Shown one piece after another: positions 56,410 through 64,000 of a stretch of DNA of 64,000 nt (position 1 is its first letter; every line of letters begins with the position of its first letter). The DNA lies in contig NZ_JBHSBH010000015.1 of the NCBI RefSeq assembly GCF_042650565.1, positions 310,001 to 374,000 on the forward strand. Direction: 5' to 3'. This DNA comes from Nocardiopsis_B sediminis. Its GTDB lineage: Bacteria > Actinomycetota > Actinomycetes > Streptosporangiales > Streptosporangiaceae. The notes below the pieces were generated by a model. It worked only from the letters and a program-made list of their open reading frames with translations, ran no database searches and had not been told where the DNA came from. Made by a program: the position numbers and the translations under genes.

Positions 56410-58059
56410 GTGAAGGACATCTCCGTTTCTCCGGAGGTCCACTTCCTTGAGGACGTGCTCAAGTGGATCGCGGCAGGAGAACTTCGGGTGCCGAAATTCC
56501 AGCGCCCTTTCCTCTGGCGCCCCGAACAGATGCTACAGCTGTTCGACAGCATAGAGCGAGGATACCCCATGGGGAGCCTACTCATCTGGGAAACACCAGA
56601 GCAGCTGGCGAGCCTCGACGAGATCGGTGGAATGCCGATCCCAGGCCCACCGGACCGGGCGAAAGTCGCCTATGTTCTGGATGGCCATCAGCGCCTGTCG
56701 ACATTTCTCGGTAGTCTCCACAGGGCCTCTGACGCTCCAAGGTCCGAACACCAAGAGGACTGGATGTGGTGGATCTACCGGCCGCTTGGGAAGGAGGATC
56801 GGGAGGGTTCTCGGTACCGCCACTGGAAGTCCGGAGGAAGAGCCGACCCCGATTACCTTCCCCTGCGTTCGGTCCTGCGAACGGTGGACTTTCTCGGATA
56901 TTCCCGCCAGCTGTATGATGTCTATCCCACCGCTCTCGCCGACACACTCGTGGAAGAAGCTCAGCGGGTCGCTCACCGCATTAAGTCCTACAAGGTCTCC
57001 GTGGTACGGATGTCGGGAGGGACTCTGGGGCAGGCGGTCGAGGTCTTCTCACGGATCAACAGCAGTGGTCAGAAGATGAGGCCGGACCAGATGGTCTCCG
57101 CCCTCACTTATGAGACCACTGGATCGGTAACCCTGAGTGACCGCATGGAGGAGATCCAGGCGCGGATCTCAGACTCCGGGTTCGGTGAGATCCCGATGAT
57201 GACGGTCTTCCAGACCGTGCTCGCGGTCTCCGGTGAAGAGGACGTGCAGAACACGTCCTGGGACATCATGGCCAAAAAGGTCCAAGGCCAGCTTCTGACG
57301 GCAGTCGAAGACACGGACCGTGTGTTGGAAAAAGTCGTCGCCTTCCTCCGTGAGACCGTTCAGGTTCCACTCGCCCGCCTGGTCCCCTACAACATCCAGA
57401 TCATGCTCCTGGCGGTGTTCTTCCATTTCTCAAAGGAACCGGAGGAGGAGCGACTCCAGAAACTGCGGGGGTGGTTCTGGACCACTTCGCTCGCCGGCAC
57501 CTTCGCTGGGGCCAACACCACGCAGGTGCGCAAGTTCATCGAGGAGATGAAGGCCTTCGCCGTAGGAACCGGCGATCTCGACTACTCGGACGAGCGCGCC
57601 CGTGCCTTCCCCGAGCGGTTCGACCTGCGCAGCGCGCGTGTTCGGGCCTACCTCATCTGGGAGCTCGGCACATTCCCTGACCGGATCAATCCGGATGGCT
57701 CCACGATCGACGCCATCGACCAGTTGGCCCGGTCGCACACGGAGACCTACCGGCACGTGATCACACAGAGCAGGGTCGACCGGGCCTCCAGCCCGGCCAA
57801 CCGTGTGGTCATGAGGACCCCGGCGGGTGTGTCCATCCGGCAGGCGCTCATCGACCTTGCGGCGGAGAACAGGACCGATGTCTTGACCTCCCACGGCGTC
57901 AGCCTGGAGGCGGTCGAGCGCCTGAAGAACAACGACTACTCCGGTTTCATCATGACACGCCAGCACGAGCTCGCCTCCCGGGAGCGGATAGCCATCGAAA
58001 GCCTGGGAATCCTCCCGCCCGAGCAGGAGTCCGCAGAGGCCGACATCGATACCGAGTGA
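56410..58059 (+). CDS. DUF262 domain protein (GmrS/ParB-like fold), third gene of the island
   Basis: This 549-residue protein has an N-terminal DUF262 domain: VPKFQRPFLWRPEQMLQLFD, then the catalytic-type motif VLDGHQRLSTFLG (DGxQR) and VFSRINSSGQKM. DUF262 proteins such as GmrSD, BrxU and SspE hydrolyse nucleotides and restrict phage DNA. A C-terminal HNH (DUF1524) nuclease motif is not visible, so if it cleaves DNA it may rely on a partner. The GTG at 56410 follows GGGGGAG, 21 nt after the Toprim-like gene, so the three genes form one transcript. Confidence 0.88.
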   Translation: MKDISVSPEVHFLEDVLKWIAAGELRVPKFQRPFLWRPEQMLQLFDSIERGYPMGSLLIWETPEQLASLDEIGGMPIPGPPDRAKVAYVLDGHQRLSTFLGSLHRASDAPRSEHQEDWMWWIYRPLGKEDREGSRYRHWKSGGRADPDYLPLRSVLRTVDFLGYSRQLYDVYPTALADTLVEEAQRVAHRIKSYKVSVVRMSGGTLGQAVEVFSRINSSGQKMRPDQMVSALTYETTGSVTLSDRMEEIQARISDSGFGEIPMMTVFQTVLAVSGEEDVQNTSWDIMAKKVQGQLLTAVEDTDRVLEKVVAFLRETVQVPLARLVPYNIQIMLLAVFFHFSKEPEEERLQKLRGWFWTTSLAGTFAGANTTQVRKFIEEMKAFAVGTGDLDYSDERARAFPERFDLRSARVRAYLIWELGTFPDRINPDGSTIDAIDQLARSHTETYRHVITQSRVDRASSPANRVVMRTPAGVSIRQALIDLAAENRTDVLTSHGVSLEAVERLKNNDYSGFIMTRQHELASRERIAIESLGILPPEQESAEADIDTE

Positions 58060-58128
58060 CCGCCCGGCCCCCTTCAACCGAGCAACTTGAGAAGGCCGAC
58101 CCGATCGCTTACACCGACAGTTTGGGGC

Positions 58129-58161
58129 CCTGACCGCCCGGCCGTTGGCCGGGTGGTCAGG
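58129..58161. terminator. 15-bp bidirectional hairpin terminator
   Basis: CCTGACCGCCCGGCC pairs with GGCCGGGTGGTCAGG (one G-U pair) across a GTT loop. It lies between the convergent DUF262 and response regulator genes and can serve both. Confidence 0.75.
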
Positions 58162-58185
58162 GTCGCCGGGTTCGCCGGGCACCCG

Positions 58186-58935
58186 TCATGACGCCGACGG
58201 GATGCGGGACCGCTTGTGCGCGGCGGGGGCGGTGGTGCGTGGTTCCTGGGATCGCCGTTCCGGGGTCTTCTGGTAGGACAGGCCGTTCTCGTAGGAGTAC
58301 GTGACGACCTGGAGGCGGTCGCGCAGGCCCAGCTTGCGCAGGATCGCGCCGATGTGGGTCTTCACCGTCGACTCGCTCAGGTGCAGCTCATCGGCGATCT
58401 CGGCGTTGGACGCGCCGGTGACCACGGCCGCGAACACCTTGCGTTCGCGCTCGGTCAGCGCGGCGAACTCCGCCGGCACCGGCCGCAGGGCCTCGCGCGG
58501 GGCGTCGAACAGCGCGGTGAGGTCATGGGAGGCCAGCACGGTGTTGCCCGCGTACACGGTCCGCACCGCCTCGCAGACGAACTCCGGGGTGCTGTCCTTG
58601 AGCAGGAACCCGCTCGCCCCGTACTGGATCGCCTCCAGCGCATGGCGGTCCAGCCCCAGCGCGGTCAGCATGATGACCCGCGGCGCGGGCTCGTCGCCGT
58701 CGGCGGCGGACTCCGCCAGCAGGCGCATGGCGTCGACCCCGTTGGTCGGGGACATCCACATGTCCATCAGCACGATGTCGGGCCGGGTGGCGTCGATGAC
58801 GGCGAGGGCCTCGTCACCGTCGCGGGCCTCGCCGACCACGGTCATGTCGTCTTGGGAGTCGACGATCAGGTTCAGGCCCGATCGGAACAGTCGCTGGCCG
58901 TCCGCGAGCACGACCCGGATAGGTGCATCACTCAC
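58186..58935 (-). CDS. NarL/FixJ-family response regulator (orphan)
   Basis: This 249-residue protein has a receiver domain with the phosphorylation site IVLMDMWMSPTNG, MLTALG and LLKD, and a LuxR-type helix-turn-helix (LTERERKVFAAVV, NAEIADELHLSESTVKTHI). The acidic pair near the N-terminus, usually ADD, reads ADGQ, so one Mg2+-coordinating Asp is missing. No histidine kinase gene is adjacent. A basic tail of about 30 residues follows the DNA-binding domain. Confidence 0.92.
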   Translation of the reverse strand: MSDAPIRVVLADGQRLFRSGLNLIVDSQDDMTVVGEARDGDEALAVIDATRPDIVLMDMWMSPTNGVDAMRLLAESAADGDEPAPRVIMLTALGLDRHALEAIQYGASGFLLKDSTPEFVCEAVRTVYAGNTVLASHDLTALFDAPREALRPVPAEFAALTERERKVFAAVVTGASNAEIADELHLSESTVKTHIGAILRKLGLRDRLQVVTYSYENGLSYQKTPERRSQEPRTTAPAAHKRSRIPSAS

Positions 58936-59673
58936 CTGGAGCTCATCTCAGTGGGGTGGGGTGACGTGTGGCTGGTGGCCTACGGAGCGGGGACACCCTT
59001 GTCGCGGGATGGGGGTGTAGCGGGACTCCGTGACCCGGGGCGGGGCCGGCCGCCGGCTGGGGGAGCGCTCGACGGCGAGGAACGGCCGACATGTGTCCTT
59101 CTGGGGCGATCGGCCGACGATCCACACCGTCCGTGATGCTATGGTCCAGCACTCTTCGTTCTCAAGTCCACACGGAACGGGACATTCGGGCATGGACACG
59201 ACGTTCCGTGATCCGCTAATGCCCGTGCGTCCGCACCCGGCTCCGGGCGGGAACCGGGGCGGCGTCCTGACACCGCCGCCCTCACCTGGGCGGACGCGAG
59301 CAGGGCCGATGCCGCCCGCGGGGTGCACTCGCGCCCCGGCGGGCGAGGGCGCCCCGGGTGGGCGCGCGCGGGCCGGCGTGGACGGAATTCCGCCAAAGGT
59401 TGCAAACCGATCTCCCTTGAACGCGTCGTCGTTCACGTCTCCTACCGCTATCGGCGGCCGGACCCCGAACGGTTCTGTGAATCCGGACCGATCCTTCGCG
59501 AGTGCGAACCCGAGGGACGGGCGTGGCACCTGAGGTCAGCGATTCGGCACCTTTGACGGATATGTCCGACCTTGCGCGCTTCCCTAGTCTGGCATCCGGC
59601 CCGCGTCGGCCCGTGCCCCCCTACCGCGGGCCGCCCGCCGCCGATCCGTAGTTGCACGCGCGTCAGGAGAGCC
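58936..59673. other. long non-coding region upstream of the dipeptidase operon
   Basis: About 740 bases separate the response regulator and the VanX-like gene. No convincing gene was found. A spaced inverted repeat, CACGGAAC at 59171-59178 and GTTCCGTG at 59203-59210, lies in the middle, and a TTGACG element lies at 59553-59558, but I cannot pair it with a good -10. Confidence 0.5.
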
Positions 59674-60324
59674 GTGACCCACCCGCTCCTCGCCGACCCT
59701 GAGGTGTCCGACCTCCCGGTACGTGAATGCCGGGAGCCCTTGGTCGACCTGCCGGACCTCGGCATCCTCTGCATGAACCCCGATGACGTGGCGGGGATGC
59801 GGGTGCGCTCCACCCTGGGCGCGCGGCTGCGCGAGGCGCAGCGCGCTCTCCCCTCCGGCATCCGGTTCGGCGTCGCCCAGGGCCACCGCTCCCCCGAGAG
59901 CCAGAACGCGATCATCGCCGAGTACTCCGGGACGCTGCGCCGCCTGCACCCGGGCAAGGACGAGACCGAGATCGCCCGGCTCTCCAGCCGTTTCGTCGCG
60001 CCCATCGCGGTCGCCCCGCACGTGGCCGGCGCCGCGGTCGACCTCACCCTGATCGACGACCTGGGTCACCCCCTGTGGATGGGCACGGAGATCGACGCGA
60101 CCCCGGAGGACAGCGACGGGGCCTGCTACTTCGACGCCCCCGGCCTCGACCCGGACGCCCGCCGCCACCGCACGATCTTGGCCGAGGCGCTCGGCGGCCA
60201 GGGTCTGGTGAACTACCCCACCGAGTGGTGGCACTGGAGCTACGGAGACCGCTACTGGGCTTACGCCACCAGCGCCCCGCACGCCCTCTACGGCCCCTGG
60301 CCGGCGTCGGAGGCCGCTGCATGA
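59674..60324 (+). CDS. vanX: VanX-like D-Ala-D-Ala dipeptidase (peptidase M15D)
   Basis: This 216-residue zinc peptidase should hydrolyse D-alanyl-D-alanine. All VanX key residues have counterparts: Arg in QGHRSPESQ, zinc ligands His and Asp in PHVAGAAVDL (His, seven residues, Asp) and Glu and His in TEWWHW. The length is close to VanX (about 200). The GTG at 59674 follows AGGAGA. Its stop overlaps the ATG of alanine racemase (ATGA), so the three cell-wall genes are coupled. It could remove D-Ala-D-Ala for resistance or recycle it; the VanH/VanA partners of a classical cluster are absent. Confidence 0.9.
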   Translation: MTHPLLADPEVSDLPVRECREPLVDLPDLGILCMNPDDVAGMRVRSTLGARLREAQRALPSGIRFGVAQGHRSPESQNAIIAEYSGTLRRLHPGKDETEIARLSSRFVAPIAVAPHVAGAAVDLTLIDDLGHPLWMGTEIDATPEDSDGACYFDAPGLDPDARRHRTILAEALGGQGLVNYPTEWWHWSYGDRYWAYATSAPHALYGPWPASEAAA

Positions 60325-61529
60325 GGGCCCCCACGCTCACCGTCGACCTCGCGGCCGTGGCCCACAACGCGCGGGTGTTCGCCGGCGTGTCCCCGGGGTT
60401 CATGGCCGTGGTCAAGGCCGACGCCTTCAACCACGGCGCCGCCGAGGTCGCGCGCACGGCCCTGGCCAACGGGGCGCGGCGCCTCGGGGTCACCAGCATC
60501 CGCGAGGCCGTCCGGCTGCGCGGCCAGGGGATCGCCGCACCGGTGCTGAGCTGGATGAACCCGCCCAACGCCGACTACACCGAGGCGATCGGGCTGTACG
60601 TGGAACTCGCGGTCTCCGACCTGGAGCAGCTCCACGCCATCGCCGACGCCCCGCGCCGCGCCGAACGGGTCCCAGGTATCCACCTCTTCGCCGACACGGG
60701 CATGGCGCGCGACGGCGCCCCGCCGGACCGGTGGGCCGAGCTGTGCGAGCGCGCCCGTTCGCTGGAGAAGTCCGGGCGGGTGCGGATCGTGGGGGTCATG
60801 AGCCACCTGGCGTGGGCGGAGGACCCCGCCCACCCCGCCAACGAGCAGGCCGTGCGGTCGTTCGAGGCGGCGGTGGACGTCCTCCACCGGGCCGGCGCGA
60901 CCTCGGTGGTCCGGCACCTGGCCAACAGCGCGGGCGCCCTGGGCATCCCCCGCACCAGGTTCGACACGGCGCGGATCGGCGCCGGGCTCTACGGGATCGA
61001 TCCGAGCGGCCGCTACGGGCTGCGCCGGGCCATGACGCTGGCCGCGCCGGTGGTCATGGTGCGCGACGCCGAGGAGGGGACCCCGGTCGGCTACGGCCAC
61101 ACCCACCGCACCCGTTCCCGCACCCGGCTGGCGTTGGTGCCACTGGGCTACGCGGACGGCGTCCCCCGCAGCGCGGCGGGCACGGCTGAAGTCGCGGTCC
61201 ACGGCCGCCGGTGCCCCATCGTGGGGACCATCTCCATGGACCAGATCGTGGTCGACGTCGGCGACCTCCCGGTCCACGCGGGCGACCCGGTGACCGTGTT
61301 CGGGCCGGGCGACGAGGGCGAGCCCACCACCGCCGACTGGGCGCGCTGGTGCCGCACCAACGAACACGAAGTGATGACCGGCATCGGGCCACGTGTGGAG
61401 CGGATCATCCACGCGCGGATCCCGGACACCCCCGCCGCCTTCCACGACACCGCCCGTCTCGCGGGGGCGAGTGCCTCGTTTGCGACAACACCCGACCTCA
61501 AGGAGACAGGTTCCCGTGCCCAGCACTGA
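60321..61529 (+). CDS. alr: alanine racemase
   Basis: This 402-residue PLP enzyme converts L-alanine to D-alanine. The PLP lysine motif is VVKADAFNHGAAEV, where KADAYGHG is usual, and the catalytic Tyr region is PLGYADGVPR. The C-terminal domain has GTISMDQIVVDVG. The variant FNH in the lysine motif and the operon position between a dipeptidase and a ligase suggest a specialised second racemase, possibly for D-Ser or drug tolerance; that is speculative. Its end overlaps the ligase start by 14 nt. Confidence 0.93.
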   Translation: MRAPTLTVDLAAVAHNARVFAGVSPGFMAVVKADAFNHGAAEVARTALANGARRLGVTSIREAVRLRGQGIAAPVLSWMNPPNADYTEAIGLYVELAVSDLEQLHAIADAPRRAERVPGIHLFADTGMARDGAPPDRWAELCERARSLEKSGRVRIVGVMSHLAWAEDPAHPANEQAVRSFEAAVDVLHRAGATSVVRHLANSAGALGIPRTRFDTARIGAGLYGIDPSGRYGLRRAMTLAAPVVMVRDAEEGTPVGYGHTHRTRSRTRLALVPLGYADGVPRSAAGTAEVAVHGRRCPIVGTISMDQIVVDVGDLPVHAGDPVTVFGPGDEGEPTTADWARWCRTNEHEVMTGIGPRVERIIHARIPDTPAAFHDTARLAGASASFATTPDLKETGSRAQH

Positions 61530-62505
61530 CGGACGCGTCCATGTCATCGTCGTCTGCGGAGGGAGCGGCGCCGAGCACGACGTGTCCATCGCGTCGGCGG
61601 ACTCGATCCTCCAGCACCTGGACGCGTCCGTGTACCGGGCCACCCGGCTCGTCATCGGGCACGACGGCCGGTGGTTCCACGACGGCGAAGCGCTCCCCGG
61701 CCTGTCCGCTGCGGTCGTGATGCTGGAGGCCGCCGACGTCGTCTTCCCGGTCATCCACGGCACCGGCGGGGAGGACGGGACCCTCGCCGCGCTGCTGGAC
61801 CTGTGCGCGGTCCCCTATGTCGGCCCGGGCCTGCGGGCGGGGGCCGTCAGCATGGACAAGCATCTCACCAAGCTGCTCGCGCGCGACGCGGGGGTGCGGG
61901 TGGCCCCGGGCGTGCTGCTGGACAGCAGGGAACCCGATGTCCTGGACTCCGTGCCCGGGGACCTGGACACGCCGCTGTTCGTCAAGCCCGACCAGGAGGG
62001 CTCCAGTTTCGGGGTCTCCCGGGTCACCGACCTGGACGAGCTGGAGAAGGCCGTCGCGCTCGCGGCCGAGTTCGACCGCTACGTCCTGGTCGAGAAGGAG
62101 GTGGAGGGCCGGGAGATCGACATCGCCGTGCTCGAACGCCCCGACGGCAGCCTCTCCGTGAGCGCGCCCCTGGAGATCCGGGTCGGATCGGGCGCGTTCT
62201 TCGACACCGACGCCAAGTACGCGGACGGTGGCGCCGAGTTCCTGGTCCCCGCTCCCATCTCCGACGAGTGGGCCGACCGGCTGCGCCGGACGAGCCTGCT
62301 GCTGTTCGGGCTGCTGGGCTGCACGGGGCTGGCCCGCCTCGACTACTTCGTGGACGACCTCGGTGAGCCGATCCTCAACGAGATCAACGTGGTCCCCGGC
62401 CTGACCTCGCACTCGCAGGTGCCGCGGATGTTCCAGGCCCAGGGAATCGGCTATCCGGAACTGCTGGACATCCTGATCCGGACGGCGATGGCGCGCACCG
62501 CGTGA
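61516..62505 (+). CDS. ddl: D-alanine--D-alanine ligase family (ATP-grasp)
   Basis: This 329-residue ATP-grasp enzyme joins D-Ala to D-Ala or a similar residue. Signatures include GGSGAEHDVSIASADS near the N-terminus, PVIHGTGGEDGT, EGSSFGVS (substrate Ser) and NEINVVPGLTSHSQ. In the omega loop FFDTDAKYADGG the Tyr of AKY is kept, which in DdlB favours D-Ala-D-Ala over D-Ala-D-Lac. The GTG at 61516 follows AAGGAGA within the racemase gene. It is the third gene of the coupled operon. Confidence 0.93.
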   Translation: MPSTDGRVHVIVVCGGSGAEHDVSIASADSILQHLDASVYRATRLVIGHDGRWFHDGEALPGLSAAVVMLEAADVVFPVIHGTGGEDGTLAALLDLCAVPYVGPGLRAGAVSMDKHLTKLLARDAGVRVAPGVLLDSREPDVLDSVPGDLDTPLFVKPDQEGSSFGVSRVTDLDELEKAVALAAEFDRYVLVEKEVEGREIDIAVLERPDGSLSVSAPLEIRVGSGAFFDTDAKYADGGAEFLVPAPISDEWADRLRRTSLLLFGLLGCTGLARLDYFVDDLGEPILNEINVVPGLTSHSQVPRMFQAQGIGYPELLDILIRTAMARTA

Positions 62506-62509
62506 GCGG

Positions 62510-62980
62510 TCACCACGTCCATCCCGGCGGCCCGCCGTACTGCCAGCCGTCCTCGGTCAGCTCCGCGACGGCGGGGTGCTCGCGCACGTAGCGCTCCGGG
62601 CGTGGCGCCAGCCGGTGCCAGCCGAACCGGTGCCGGCGCACCCCGCGCCACAGCACCAGCGTGGCCAGTGCCCAGGCCCAGAGGAAGATGAACTGCCAGG
62701 TGTCGGCCCACGGCTCCCCGGTGGCGTAGCCCAGCAGCATCAGCACGGTGGGCAGCCCCGTGATCGCGGCGGAGGCGACGAAGATCCAGCGCGTCACGCG
62801 CTCGACGGCGTGCCCGAAGGTGCACCGCCCGCACCGCGGCACGCTCACCCACGTCTGCTGCCACCGTGTGTGGACCGCGACGACCAGGTGGGTGTACCGG
62901 ACGTCCCGCTGCATGCCGACGAGCAGGCGTTCGCCGGGGCCGACCGGGGCGGCGCAGAACCAGCACGCGTCGACGCTCAT
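62510..62980 (-). CDS. small membrane protein with zinc-ribbon-like CxxC pairs
   Basis: This 156-residue protein is not a family I recognise. It has CWFC near the N-terminus and CGRC around residue 50, which could bind zinc, followed by two hydrophobic segments (IFVASAAITGLPTVLMLLGY and FIFLWAWALATLVLW) and a basic, Trp-rich tail. The ATG at 62980 gives CWFC a few residues from the start. It is convergent with the ligase gene (4 nt apart) and divergent from furA. Confidence 0.7.
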   Translation of the reverse strand: MSVDACWFCAAPVGPGERLLVGMQRDVRYTHLVVAVHTRWQQTWVSVPRCGRCTFGHAVERVTRWIFVASAAITGLPTVLMLLGYATGEPWADTWQFIFLWAWALATLVLWRGVRRHRFGWHRLAPRPERYVREHPAVAELTEDGWQYGGPPGWTW

Positions 62981-63082
62981 GGCGGCAGGGTAACGGTCCT
63001 CCGCAACCACCGGAAGGGACGGATCTGCGGGGGCGGCCGGCGATGGCCGCCCCTTTTCGTCGATCCCTGCTCACCCCTAGTT

Positions 63083-63111
63083 TTGACTTATTCAAGAAAA
63101 ACCGGCAGACT
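63083..63111 (+). promoter_or_regulatory. promoter/operator of furA-katG
   Basis: TTGACT and CAGACT are spaced by 17 nt; transcription would begin about 7 nt further, at or next to the furA ATG, so the mRNA may be leaderless. TTGACTTATTCAA forms an AT-rich inverted repeat over the -35 and spacer, a likely FurA autoregulatory site. Confidence 0.5.
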
Positions 63112-63118
63112 TCGGGAC

Positions 63119-63550
63119 ATGCCAACACCCTCGGACTACGAGCGCATGCTGCGCGAGGTCGCGCTGCGGGTGACGGCCCCCCGGATGGCGGTGCTCTCGG
63201 TCGTGCACGACCATCCGCACGCCGACACCGAGTCGATCATCGGCTTCGTGCGCGAGCGGCTCGGCGCGGTGTCCCACCAGGCGGTCTACGACGTACTCAA
63301 GGCCCTGACCATCGCGGGCCTGGTACGCCGCATCCAGCCGAGGGGCTCCGTGGCCCGCTACGAGACGCGGGTGGGCGACAACCACCACCACGTCGTGTGC
63401 CGGTCGTGCGAGGCCATCGCCGACATCGACTGCGCCGTGGGCCATGCACCCTGCCTGACCGCGTCCGGGGATCACGGCTTCTCGATCGACGAGGCCGAGG
63501 TCGTCTACTGGGGCCTGTGCCCCGACTGTTCCACCTCTCGCATTTCCTGA
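63119..63550 (+). CDS. furA: Fur-family regulator (FurA) of catalase-peroxidase
   Basis: This 143-residue metalloregulator has the Fur winged helix (TAPRMAVLSVVHDHPHADTE, VSHQAVYDVLKAL) and the metal-binding segment DNHHHVVCRSC, with a C-terminal CPDC pair. It lies 35 nt upstream of katG, the conserved actinobacterial arrangement in which FurA represses its own operon and oxidation relieves repression. No Shine-Dalgarno sequence is evident, in line with a leaderless start. Confidence 0.94.
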   Translation: MPTPSDYERMLREVALRVTAPRMAVLSVVHDHPHADTESIIGFVRERLGAVSHQAVYDVLKALTIAGLVRRIQPRGSVARYETRVGDNHHHVVCRSCEAIADIDCAVGHAPCLTASGDHGFSIDEAEVVYWGLCPDCSTSRIS

Positions 63551-63585
63551 ATCACACCGTTCCTCCCGTGTCCGGAAGGATGCCC

Positions 63586-64000
63586 ATGTCTGAAAGCCAC
63601 GATGCAGCCACCGACGCCGCCCAGGCGGAGAGCGGAGGCTGCCCGGTCGCACACGGTCGCGCCCCCCACCCCACGCAGGGCGGCGGCAACCGCGGCTGGT
63701 GGCCGAACCGGCTCAACCTGAAGATCCTCGCCAAGAACCCCGCCGTGGCCGACCCCATGGGCGAGGGGTTCGACTACGCCGAAGCGTTCGCCGCCCTCGA
63801 CCTCGCCGCCGTGAAGCGGGACATCGCCGACGTGCTGACCACCTCGCAGGACTGGTGGCCGGCCGACTTCGGGCACTACGGCCCGCTGATGATCCGGATG
63901 GCCTGGCACAGCGCGGGCACCTACCGCGTCAGTGACGGCCGCGGCGGCGGTGGCGCCGGCCAGCAGCGGTTCGCGCCGCTCAACAGCTGGCCGGACAACG
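63586..64000 (+). CDS. katG: catalase-peroxidase (3' end outside window)
   Basis: This is the N-terminal part of a bifunctional haem catalase-peroxidase that removes hydrogen peroxide. The first 138 residues include NRGWWPNRLNLKIL and the distal haem pocket MIRMAWHSAGTYR, with the Arg-Trp-His triad. The ATG follows GGAAGGA; another ATG two codons upstream is possible. It is co-transcribed with furA. The rest of the gene lies beyond the window. Confidence 0.96.
   Translation, partial: MSESHDAATDAAQAESGGCPVAHGRAPHPTQGGGNRGWWPNRLNLKILAKNPAVADPMGEGFDYAEAFAALDLAAVKRDIADVLTTSQDWWPADFGHYGPLMIRMAWHSAGTYRVSDGRGGGGAGQQRFAPLNSWPDN

Noticed and set aside
53696..58185. Search for an integrase and a duplicated tRNA-Val 3' end marking an integrative element
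   Set aside because: No integrase, excisionase or second copy of the tRNA end was visible within the window, so a mobile element is not annotated.

Overview
The window comes from a very GC-rich actinomycete. Type I modular PKS genes, a conservon (cvnABCD) operon, an ECF41 sigma factor, furA-katG and GTG/TTG start codons with strong GGAGG-type ribosome binding sites all fit. The mix would suit the Nocardiopsaceae or a related family, but the genus is an inference. Two runs of N (3057-3089 and 7962-7976) are assembly gaps inside the PKS genes.

Layout. 1-1.9 kb: the end of a sugar ABC transporter operon with a Gfo/Idh/MocA dehydrogenase. 1.9-15.9 kb (minus strand): a compact two-gene type I PKS. 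The upstream protein carries a KSQ loading module and a non-reducing extender module; the downstream protein carries a KS-AT-DH-KR-ACP-TE module. Together they form a complete triketide assembly line. 16.5-20.8 kb (minus): a conservon operon (sensor kinase-like ATPase, roadblock protein, DUF742 protein, small GTPase) with a StyA-like flavin monooxygenase as last gene. 21.6-35.1 kb: an L-rhamnose regulon. A LacI-type regulator and an arabinose/fucose isomerase-like protein run leftward; an ABC transporter, mutarotase, isomerase, fused aldolase-dehydrogenase and, after a 700-nt spacer, rhamnulokinase run rightward. Three LacI-type operators tie the locus together.

35-49.6 kb: an NDH-2-like flavoprotein with an ECF41 sigma factor, a VOC-like protein, an FKBP prolyl isomerase, divergent manA and GH38 alpha-mannosidase genes, a gluconate module (gntP, FCD regulator, gntK, with a shared operator), an IclR regulator, and a TetR/MFS efflux pair with twin palindromic operators. 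49.6-53.2 kb: a LysR regulator, an FCD-type GntR regulator and moeA. 53.4-53.7 kb: a tRNA cluster Gly(GCC)-Cys(GCA)-Val(GAC). Directly after tRNA-Val lies a lower-GC island (about 53.8-58.1 kb) with three consecutive genes: an OLD/AAA15-type ATPase, a Toprim-like protein and a DUF262 protein. This is the best candidate for an undescribed, probably anti-phage, system. 58.1-64 kb: an orphan NarL-type response regulator, a VanX-like dipeptidase/alanine racemase/D-Ala ligase operon, a small zinc-ribbon membrane protein, furA and the start of katG.

The most unusual signals are the three-gene island, the minimal PKS with an atypical loading AT motif, a conservon kinase with Asn at the expected phospho-His position, and a pair of proline-rich micro-ORFs in the rhaD-rhaB spacer whose differences over the shared peptide are all synonymous.
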